A DNA stretch of 64,000 nucleotides from contig QZEE01000013.1 of NCBI GenBank assembly GCA_009917445.1, positions 40,554 through 104,553 on the forward strand. The letters run 5' to 3'. This document shows positions 52,682 to 59,021 of the stretch, one piece after another (positions within the stretch are counted from its first letter, which is position 1; every line of letters starts with the position of its first letter). Position numbers and translations under genes: made by a program. The notes beneath the pieces were generated by a model that ran no database searches, was not told the origin of the DNA, and saw only the letters and a list, made by a program, of their open reading frames with translations. This DNA is from a bacterium D16-76. GTDB taxonomy: Bacteria > Bacillota > Clostridia > Oscillospirales > Acutalibacteraceae.

Positions 52682-54193
52682 ATGGATTACATGAAATTAA
52701 AAAGCGGTACCGACATCCGCGGCGAAGCCATGGAAAACCCCCAGGGCCTTTCCGTCACCCTTACCGATGAGGTTGTGGAGGCCATAGCCGCCGCTTTCCT
52801 CGTGTGGTGCGAAAAGCACCTGGGCCGTACCGCTAAGGGCCTGCGGGTGGCTGTGGGCCGGGATTCCCGCCTTTCCGGGCCCCGAATCTTAGGGGCCCTG
52901 CGCCGGGCCTTTACCCGCTACGGAGTGGAGGGGCTGGACTGCGGTTTGGCTTCTACCCCTTCTATGTTTATGGCGGTGCAGAACCTGCCCTGCCATTGTG
53001 CTGTGCAGATCACCGCCAGCCACCACCCTTTCTTCCGGAACGGCTTGAAATTCTTTACCCCGGATGGGGGCCTGGACGCCCCGGACATTGGGGAGATCCT
53101 TACAAGCGCCCAAGGGGGGCTTGCCCCAACGGAGGAGGCCCCTGGCTCTTGGCAGGAGGTAGACCACATGGCCATGTACGCGAAGGGCTTGCGGGAGCAG
53201 ATCAAGCAGGGGGTAAAGGCCCAGGACTTTGACCAGCCCCTAAAAGGCCTGCACATCGTGGTGGACGCAGGCAACGGCGCCGGGGGCTTTTACGCCCATG
53301 ACGTGCTGGCGCCTTTGGGGGCCGACATCTCTGGCAGCCAGTTTTTAGAGCCGGATGGCGCTTTCCCCAACCACATCCCCAACCCGGAGGACAAGGGGGC
53401 TATGGCCTCGGTCTCCCAGGCGGTAGTGCGGGCCGGGGCCGATTTGGGCGTTATTTTTGACACCGACGTGGACCGGGGCGCGGCCGTAGACCGCACCGGC
53501 CAGGAGATCAGCCGGAACCGTTTGGTGGCCCTGGCTTCGGCGATTGCCCTGGAAGACGCGCCGGGCGGCACGGTGGTGACGGACTCCATCACCTCGGACG
53601 GGCTAAAGGAATTTATAGAGGGGCATTTAGGAGGGCGCCACCACCGGTTTAAGCGGGGGTACAAAAATGTCATTAACGAAGCCCTGCGTTTGAACGCCCA
53701 GGGGATAGACTGCCCTTTGGCTATTGAGACAAGCGGGCATGCCGCTTTGCGGGAGAACTTCTTTTTAGATGACGGGGCGTATCTGGTAACAAAAATCATT
53801 ATAAAAATGGCGGCGCTTCGCGGGGAAGGGAAAGATTTGGACGCCCTGCTGGCCCCGCTGCGTGAGCCCGCCGAGGCCGAGGAAATACGCCTGCCCATTT
53901 TGGCCGAGGATTTCCGGGCCCGGGGGCAGGGGCTTATTCAAGAGCTGGAAGGCTATGCCCAGGCAAAGGGGTGGCAGATTGCGCCGGACAACCGGGAAGG
54001 CCTGCGGGTCTCTTTCCCTAAGGGGGATGGGGATGGATGGTTTTTGCTGCGGCTTTCTGTGCACGACCCCATTTTGCCGCTGAATATAGAGAGCAATACA
54101 GCCGGCGGGGTGAGGAAGATTAAGGACAAGCTGGCAGGCTTTTTTACGGGGCATTGTGAAGGGGTCGGCGTGGACGAGGGGACGTTTGCCTGA
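52682..54193 (+). CDS. Phosphoglucomutase/phosphomannomutase family protein
   Basis: 503 residues from MDYMKLKSGTDIRGEAM (ATG 52682, AAAGGAGC upstream). The phosphoserine loop is VQITASHHPFFRNGLKFF (the usual TASHNP reads TASHHP). The metal loop is DTDVDRGAAVD with three Asp, and the sugar-binding loop ETSGHAALREN matches the ExSGH pattern of the family. It isomerises hexose 1- and 6-phosphates for glycogen or wall sugars. Alternative: phosphoglucosamine mutase, less likely given the SGH loop. Confidence 0.9.
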   Translation: MDYMKLKSGTDIRGEAMENPQGLSVTLTDEVVEAIAAAFLVWCEKHLGRTAKGLRVAVGRDSRLSGPRILGALRRAFTRYGVEGLDCGLASTPSMFMAVQNLPCHCAVQITASHHPFFRNGLKFFTPDGGLDAPDIGEILTSAQGGLAPTEEAPGSWQEVDHMAMYAKGLREQIKQGVKAQDFDQPLKGLHIVVDAGNGAGGFYAHDVLAPLGADISGSQFLEPDGAFPNHIPNPEDKGAMASVSQAVVRAGADLGVIFDTDVDRGAAVDRTGQEISRNRLVALASAIALEDAPGGTVVTDSITSDGLKEFIEGHLGGRHHRFKRGYKNVINEALRLNAQGIDCPLAIETSGHAALRENFFLDDGAYLVTKIIIKMAALRGEGKDLDALLAPLREPAEAEEIRLPILAEDFRARGQGLIQELEGYAQAKGWQIAPDNREGLRVSFPKGDGDGWFLLRLSVHDPILPLNIESNTAGGVRKIKDKLAGFFTGHCEGVGVDEGTFA

Positions 54194-54274
54194 CTTGGAA
54201 GCCGTCGGAGGCTTTAGGGATGGGATCCCTGCGGCCTTACCGTTATCATGAAATGAAGGAAAGGAAGGGATACC

Positions 54275-55516
54275 ATGACACCCATAGAGCAAATGGGCCA
54301 AAGGGCTAAAGACGCGGCCCGGGCGCTGGCCATGCTGGGCCCGGAAAAAGAATATGCCCTGCTGCAAGCCGCTGGGGCCCTGCGGGCGCATGAGGGGGAA
54401 ATCCTTGCAGCCAACCAGGAAGATTTGCAGGCTGGGGAGGAAAAGGGGCTGGCCCCTGCTCTGCTGGACCGCCTGCGCCTGACCTCCGCCCGGCTGGAAG
54501 ACATGGCCCGGGCTATGGAAGAGGTGGCGAAAGCCCCGGACCCCATTGGGCAGGTGCTGTTGGGGGAAAAGCGCCCCAATGGGCTGGCCATAGAAAAAGT
54601 CACGGTGCCTTTGGGCGTGGTAGGCGTCATTTTTGAGGCGCGGCCCAATGTTGCCAGCGATTGCTGCGCCTTGTGCGTGAAATCGGGCAACGCGGTGATT
54701 TTGCGCGGGGGCAAGGAGGCTTTGCGATCTAACCGGGCCATTGTTTCGGTGCTGGCAGAGGCCCTGGCCGGGGCCGGCCTGCCAAAAGGCTGCGTGCAGC
54801 TGATTGAAGACACCTCCCGGGCGTCGGCCCAGGAGCTAATGGGCCTTACGGGGTATCTGGATGTGCTCATCCCCCGGGGCGGGGCCGGGCTGATACGGGC
54901 GGTAAAGGAAAACGCCCGGGTGCCGGTTATCGAGACCGGGGTGGGCAACTGCCATGTTTTTGTGGACGAATCCGCAAATATAGATATGGCGGCGGAGATC
55001 GTTTTTAATGCCAAAACCTCGCGGCCCTCGGTTTGCAACGCGATGGAAACGCTTTTAGTCCATGAGGCCATTGCTGAAAAGGCCCTGCGCCGGATAGCCG
55101 CCCGCCTGGAAGAAAAAGGCGTAGAGCTGCGGGGCTGTCCCCGGGCCTGCCAAATACTGCCCCAGGCAAAGCCTGCCGTGGAGGAGGACTGGGAAACCGA
55201 ATACCTGGGCCTGGTTTTGGCGGTGAAGGTAGTGGGCTCGCTGGACGAAGCGTTGGCCCATATTGCCCGGTACTCTACCGGCCACAGCGAGGCCATTGTC
55301 ACCGAAAGCTATGGAAACGCCCAGCGCTTTTTGCAGGCAGCAGACAGCTCCGCTGTGTACGTCAACGCCTCTACCCGTTTTACCGATGGCGGGGAATTTG
55401 GGTTGGGTGCGGAAATTGGCATCTCGACCCAGAAGCTACACGCCCGCGGGCCTATGGGGCTTTCACAGCTTACGTCTTACAAATTTTTGGTGCGGGGCAG
55501 CGGGCAGGTGCGGTAG
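54275..55516 (+). CDS. proA: Glutamate-5-semialdehyde dehydrogenase (gamma-glutamyl phosphate reductase)
   Basis: 413 residues, GGAAAGGAAGGGATACC upstream. ALDH-fold signature blocks: VPLGVVGVIFEARPNVASDC, GNAVILRGGKEALRSNRAIV, VIETGVGNCHVFVDESANID, and the catalytic Cys in SRPSVCNAMETLLV; C-terminal GGEFGLGAEIGISTQKLHA. NADPH-dependent second step of proline synthesis. proB is not adjacent. The 81-nt spacer holds only a small AGGGATGGGATCCCT hairpin. Confidence 0.97.
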   Translation: MTPIEQMGQRAKDAARALAMLGPEKEYALLQAAGALRAHEGEILAANQEDLQAGEEKGLAPALLDRLRLTSARLEDMARAMEEVAKAPDPIGQVLLGEKRPNGLAIEKVTVPLGVVGVIFEARPNVASDCCALCVKSGNAVILRGGKEALRSNRAIVSVLAEALAGAGLPKGCVQLIEDTSRASAQELMGLTGYLDVLIPRGGAGLIRAVKENARVPVIETGVGNCHVFVDESANIDMAAEIVFNAKTSRPSVCNAMETLLVHEAIAEKALRRIAARLEEKGVELRGCPRACQILPQAKPAVEEDWETEYLGLVLAVKVVGSLDEALAHIARYSTGHSEAIVTESYGNAQRFLQAADSSAVYVNASTRFTDGGEFGLGAEIGISTQKLHARGPMGLSQLTSYKFLVRGSGQVR

Positions 55517-55548
55517 AGGTTTTATAATCTGTAGGGAAGAAGCGGCGG

Positions 55549-56265
55549 CTACCCAGCCTGCCGCTTTTTTGCGTGGCTGGGGCTGCCGGCCCGCTGGTCC
55601 TTTTCCATGCGCCGCCAGCGAAAGTAGGTGTAGGTATCGTTTATGAAGAATACGCCAAAGCACACGACTACCGAAAGGTATGCCCAATCCTCACGGGCGG
55701 CCAGCAGCCACAGCAGGATGAGGATGAGGTCGTTGGCCCCATAGCACAGGGCAAAGGCCGGGCTGCGCCGGGCGGTCAAGTACATGGCGAGGAAGCTGGT
55801 GGTGACGGATACGGTGCTGGGAATCAGGTTGGCGGTATGGAGGGCTTTTAAGATAAAGTAGAACACGGCGGTTACCACCCCAGCCAGCAGCAACAAGAGA
55901 AGGGCCTCCTGCTGGGGGAGGCGGCGCACTTTTACTTGGCTGCGCTGGCCGCCGTAGGGGTTTTTCAGCCAGGCCACCAGGGCGTACAGGGACATGGGGG
56001 CGGTCATGCCCAGGTAGGTGGCCATTTCTCCGTAATAGGCACACCGCCAGGAGATGATACCGTATAGGGCGCTGAATATTACCATAAGCCCGGGGCCAAT
56101 GGGGTTCCCTTTGGCGTTGAAGAGAAGGGAAGTCACACCAATGAGGGAGGCCAGAAGCTTTAGGCCGTCACCCCGGTCAAACAGAAGGAAGGCGGCCAGT
56201 ACCAGGGCGGCAGAGCCACCCCATAGGGCCAGTTCTGCTTTTGTGAAAGGCAGGTGTTTTTTCAT
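55549..56265 (-). CDS. pnuC: PnuC-family nicotinamide riboside (or related vitamin) transporter
   Basis: 238 residues from MKKHLPFTKAELALWGG (ATG 56265, AAAGGGG 10 nt upstream); the longer frame starts inside the leader terminator. About seven membrane helices. PnuC hallmarks: LIGVTSLLFNAKGNPIGPGL with the substrate-site region, IISWRCAYYGEMATYLGMTA, and C-terminal DTYTYFRWRRMEKDQ. PnuC carries nicotinamide riboside for NAD synthesis; PnuT and PnuX relatives carry thiamine or riboflavin. The leader does not match a TPP or FMN aptamer, favouring a pyridine or other substrate. Confidence 0.92.
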   Translation of the reverse strand: MKKHLPFTKAELALWGGSAALVLAAFLLFDRGDGLKLLASLIGVTSLLFNAKGNPIGPGLMVIFSALYGIISWRCAYYGEMATYLGMTAPMSLYALVAWLKNPYGGQRSQVKVRRLPQQEALLLLLLAGVVTAVFYFILKALHTANLIPSTVSVTTSFLAMYLTARRSPAFALCYGANDLILILLWLLAAREDWAYLSVVVCFGVFFINDTYTYFRWRRMEKDQRAGSPSHAKKRQAG

Positions 56266-56290
56266 AGTTCTGTGTCCCCTTTGCTGCAAA

Positions 56291-56345
56291 ATAAAAAGCA
56301 CCCGCGTACACATCTTCTAAGACCTGACGATGTGTATACGGATGC
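56291..56345 (-). terminator. Leader terminator/attenuator of pnuC
   Basis: On the minus strand GCATCCGTATACACATC pairs over 17 positions (with G-U pairs) with GATGTGTACGCGGGTGC around a 14-nt loop, followed by TTTTTAT. It lies between a canonical promoter and the gene, so transcription must be able to pass it under some condition. Confidence 0.8.
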
Positions 56346-56352
56346 GGATACG

Positions 56353-56392
56353 CTGCACCCCTACCCGGTGGCAGATTTGCGCTTTATTTGGT
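56353..56392 (-). promoter_or_regulatory. Upstream part of pnuC leader: candidate ligand-sensing or antiterminator element
   Basis: From the predicted start at ~56392 the RNA reads AAATCTGCCACCGGGTAGGG, GTGCAGCG: a CTGC-CACC/GGGTG-CAG hairpin (56353-56374). GGGTGC also occurs in the terminator's 3' arm, so alternative pairing is possible. It does not fit TPP, FMN or preQ1 consensus as I know them. Confidence 0.4.
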
Positions 56393-56398
56393 GGGTCT

Positions 56399-56427
56399 AT
56401 TTTAGCATGGGAGATAAGGGATGTCAA
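56399..56427 (-). promoter_or_regulatory. Promoter of pnuC
   Basis: TTGACA (56427-56422), 17-bp spacer, TAAAAT (56404-56399). Identical hexamers to the ribU promoter at 26405-26433. Confidence 0.85.
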
Positions 56428-56469
56428 GAGGGGGATGCGGGGAGGGAGAGTCCAAAGGCGCGTTTTATG

Positions 56470-56530
56470 CCTCCGGCGGTATAGGGGCAATGAGTCTCGC
56501 CAGCCGGCTCGGCCGCCCCCTAAACACCCC
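56470..56530. repeat. Gene-end repeat with AGCCGGCTCGGCCG module
   Basis: GCCTCCGGCGGTATAGGGGC begins as in the other copies, followed by the GTCTCGCCAGCCGGCTCGGC module (from 56494) and closing CCCCCTAAACACCCC. It is a third, diverged example of the nested layout of 7563-7684. Around it (56428-56709) no gene is seen. Confidence 0.6.
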
Positions 56531-56709
56531 ACAAACCCTCCTATAAAGCAGGGTAAACATTCCCTACGGGAATGTCTGATCCTAAAACCAAGTTTACAAA
56601 CTCATCGCATTTGTTTACAAACTCTTTGCCTTGGACCCACCCATGGGGGAGAGTTGGAACAACGCAGCTAAGCTGCCGGAAATGGCCTTGCCGACGTTTT
56701 TTGCCTGCC

Positions 56710-57810
56710 TTAGATGACAGCGCCTTCCAGCAGGCGCAGGATCAGGGCGTTGGACACCAGAAACCCTTCTGGGGTGAAGCTTACGGACTCTTCCCCTATT
56801 TTTACCAGACCGGCCGGGCACCGGCCCGCGTTTTGACGGAGTTTTTCAAACCACGCGCCCCCTTTTTCCCCGAAGCGTTCTATGCAGTCTGCTTTCACGA
56901 GCCCCTGGTTCAGCCGCAAGCGAAGCATAGCAAACTCTTCGGGGCCGCCCCCCGGCCCGTCTTCGATAGGCGCCTGGCCTTGTAAAAAACCATCCAAGTC
57001 CCGGGGATAGTAAAACCGCCTGCCGCCCCAAAAGGAGTGGGCACCGGGGCCGATGCCAAGATACTCTTCCCCGCGCCAATAGGTGAGGTTGTGGCGGCTT
57101 TCCAGGCCGGGGCGGGCAAAATTTGAAATCTCATATTGCCGGTACCCCAGCCGGCCCAGCTCTTGCACGCAGAAAAGGTACTGTTCAGCCACTTCGTCAT
57201 CTTCGGGCAGGCATATTCCAGCTTCTGCAAAGGGCGTGCCTGGTTCGATCTTCAAAATGTACGCCGAGATATGCCCTACCCCCAGCCCGGCCGCAAACCG
57301 GATGGATTTACCCAGCTTTTCCCGGCCCCCCCCTGGCAGGCCCAGCATTATGTCCAGGGAAATATTGAAGAGCCCGGCCGCCTGGGCTAGCTTTACCGCT
57401 TGGGCGGCTTCTTCTGGGGTATGCCTGCGGCCCAGCAGGTGCAGCTCGCCGGGGTCTGCCGACTGCATCCCCATAGACAGCCGGTTGAAGCCGGCTTGCC
57501 GTAGTCCCTCAAAAAAGGCCTGGCTAACCCCGGTGGGGTTTGCTTCCACGGTTATCTCGGCCCCGGCTGCGATGGAAAAGGTGCTGCGGGCCCCATCCAG
57601 TAGGACAGAAAGCCCTGGCACCCCCAAAAGGCTGGGGGTGCCGCCGCCGAAATACACGGTGTCAAACCGGGCTCCGGCCCACGTCTTCATAAGAGCCTGG
57701 GCTTGTTGGATATAAGATTCCATCCCGCTGGGGGCGGCGGGGCGGGAGTAAAAATCACAATAAGGGCACTTGCCCGCGCAAAAAGGTACATGTATATAAA
57801 GCCCAGCCAT
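56710..57810 (-). CDS. hemW: HemW-like radical SAM protein (heme chaperone / coproporphyrinogen-III oxidase-like)
   Basis: 366 residues from MAGLYIHVPFCAGKCPYCDF (ATG 57810, GGAAGGAGG upstream). The radical SAM CxxxCxxC is in CAGKCPYCDF; YFGGGTPSLL and the SAM-binding region follow. The HNxxYW motif that marks HemW (RHNLTYWRGEEYLGIGPGAH) argues against a true HemN oxidase. HemW delivers heme to membrane enzymes. In many strict anaerobes its role is unclear. The longer frame to 57855 lacks a site. Confidence 0.94.
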   Translation of the reverse strand: MAGLYIHVPFCAGKCPYCDFYSRPAAPSGMESYIQQAQALMKTWAGARFDTVYFGGGTPSLLGVPGLSVLLDGARSTFSIAAGAEITVEANPTGVSQAFFEGLRQAGFNRLSMGMQSADPGELHLLGRRHTPEEAAQAVKLAQAAGLFNISLDIMLGLPGGGREKLGKSIRFAAGLGVGHISAYILKIEPGTPFAEAGICLPEDDEVAEQYLFCVQELGRLGYRQYEISNFARPGLESRHNLTYWRGEEYLGIGPGAHSFWGGRRFYYPRDLDGFLQGQAPIEDGPGGGPEEFAMLRLRLNQGLVKADCIERFGEKGGAWFEKLRQNAGRCPAGLVKIGEESVSFTPEGFLVSNALILRLLEGAVI

Positions 57811-57874
57811 AAAAAACCTCCTTCCCACGTCAAACACAATCCACCCCTTCCCCATAATGCCGCCCCACTGGCGT

Positions 57875-57933
57875 TGGGGGTCCAGGGGGAGTCACTCCCC
57901 CTAGCAGGGTTTGGGGCAGCGCCCCAAGACCTT
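57875..57933. repeat. Gene-end repeat between ogg and hemW
   Basis: GGGGGTCCAGGGGGAGTCAC, TCCCCCTAGCAGGGTTTGGG, GCAGCGCCCCAAGACCTT: the inverse orientation of 45818-45875. It lies directly after the glycosylase stop codon on the minus strand and overlaps it by two bases. Confidence 0.75.
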
Positions 57934-58759
57934 AAGCCGCGAACAGTTCCGGATGCATGCGGCTGTAATGAAAAATAAGCTGCTGGGCCAGGCCGGCATT
58001 GCCGCCGAAGTCCCCGGGGGAGAAGCCGGGCAGCAGCACCTGCATGGCGCGCTTCATCCATACGTCCAAGGGGAAGCACTGGGTGCGGTGGAAGCCGTAG
58101 AGCAAGGCACATTCGGCTACTTTGGGGCCTACGCCGGTTATCTTTTGCAGTTGCTGGCGGGCGTCCTCCAGGGGGGCTTGGGCGATGGCGGTAAGGTCTA
58201 CCTGCCCGGCTGCTACCTTTTGGGCGGCGTCAATCAGGGATTTAGCCCGGTACCCAGCCCGCAGGGGGGCCAGGGTCTCGGGGGTCTCGCCGGCTAAGGC
58301 CTGGGGCGTAGGGAAAGCGTATTGCCCGGCACCCGGTATGGGCTGGCCCCAGCCCTCGCATAAACGGGCCAGGATACCCTTGATGCGGGGGATGTTGTTG
58401 TTTTGGGACACGATAAAGGAGCATAAAGCCTCCCAGGGCTCTTGCCGCAGGATGCGGATGCCGGGCGCAAAGGCGGCGGCTTGGGCCAGTATGGGGCTCA
58501 TGGAAGAAAGAGCAGCGTATTTTTGGGCGTAGTCTTCGGCCAGGTCAAAGTACGGGGCCCATAGGGTGTCAAAATCTTCTTGGGTGCAGGCAAAGCTTAC
58601 CTCCCCTTGGGATTCCCACAGGGTAAGCGCCTGCCCCTGGGCCACCCCCTGCCAAGCCCCCGGCTGGCCGGGCACTGGGGCCCAGCGGAAGGCCTGGCCG
58701 CAGTCTAAGGTCTGGGGGAGGCTGAAGGGGGCGGGGATGGTGAACATCTTTTCCTGCAT
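57932..58759 (-). CDS. ogg: 8-oxoguanine DNA glycosylase/AP lyase, OGG1-like
   Basis: 275 residues. OGG N-terminal domain with LPQTLDCGQAFRWAPVPGQP, then the HhH-GPD fold: FIVSQNNNIPRIKGILARL, GYRAKSLIDAAQKV (the helix with the catalytic Lys), the hairpin LQKITGVGPKVAECALLYGF and the catalytic Asp in FPLDVWMKRAM. It excises oxidised guanine. AAAGGAGG stands 10 nt before ATG 58759. Its 5' leader contains a complete terminator hairpin. Confidence 0.94.
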   Translation of the reverse strand: MQEKMFTIPAPFSLPQTLDCGQAFRWAPVPGQPGAWQGVAQGQALTLWESQGEVSFACTQEDFDTLWAPYFDLAEDYAQKYAALSSMSPILAQAAAFAPGIRILRQEPWEALCSFIVSQNNNIPRIKGILARLCEGWGQPIPGAGQYAFPTPQALAGETPETLAPLRAGYRAKSLIDAAQKVAAGQVDLTAIAQAPLEDARQQLQKITGVGPKVAECALLYGFHRTQCFPLDVWMKRAMQVLLPGFSPGDFGGNAGLAQQLIFHYSRMHPELFAA

Positions 58760-58794
58760 GAGTTTGGCGCCTCCTTTCCGGTTGATAGTCTGCC

Positions 58795-58824
58795 AAAAAA
58801 ATCCGGAGGATGGCGGTCCTCCGG
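58795..58824 (-). terminator. Terminator inside the ogg leader
   Basis: On the minus strand CCGGAGGA-CCGCCA-TCCTCCGG is followed by A and T7. It lies ~25 nt after the predicted transcription start and ~35 nt before the gene, so it is a promoter-proximal attenuator. Confidence 0.8.
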
Positions 58825-58848
58825 GAATCTGCTTTTGTTTCTGGGACT

Positions 58849-58877
58849 ATTATACGGGGTCTTGGGGGCAAAGTCAA
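58849..58877 (-). promoter_or_regulatory. Promoter of ogg
   Basis: TTGACT (58877-58872), 17-bp spacer, TATAAT (58854-58849). Confidence 0.85.
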
Positions 58878-58910
58878 GAGTGTTTAGGCTGCCCCCATAG
58901 GCCAAACACA

Positions 58911-58977
58911 AAACCGCGCCCACGGGGTACCAGCAGCGAGAGCTGGGTACGGCAGGTGGGTGCGGTTTATTTTTGAA
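58911..58977 (-). terminator. Terminator of the rlmB / pseudo-ATPase unit
   Basis: AAACCGCGCCCAC pairs with GTGGGTGCGGTTT at the ends of a branched stem that also holds CAGC/GCTG. T-rich sequence follows on both strands (GTTTTGTGTTT on the minus side). Confidence 0.6.
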
Positions 58978-59021
58978 TCAACTTATTTCTTAGCAGGGGT
59001 GCAGGGCTTACTCCCAGCGCC

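Noticed and set aside
56266..56392. TPP riboswitch in front of pnuC (as for PnuT thiamine transporters)
   Set aside because: A TAGGGGTGC string resembles part of the thi-box, but CTGAGA and the ACCTGATCTGG part are absent.
56710..57810. Oxygen-independent coproporphyrinogen oxidase HemN
   Set aside because: The HNxxYW motif and the length (366 residues) fit HemW, not the longer HemN.
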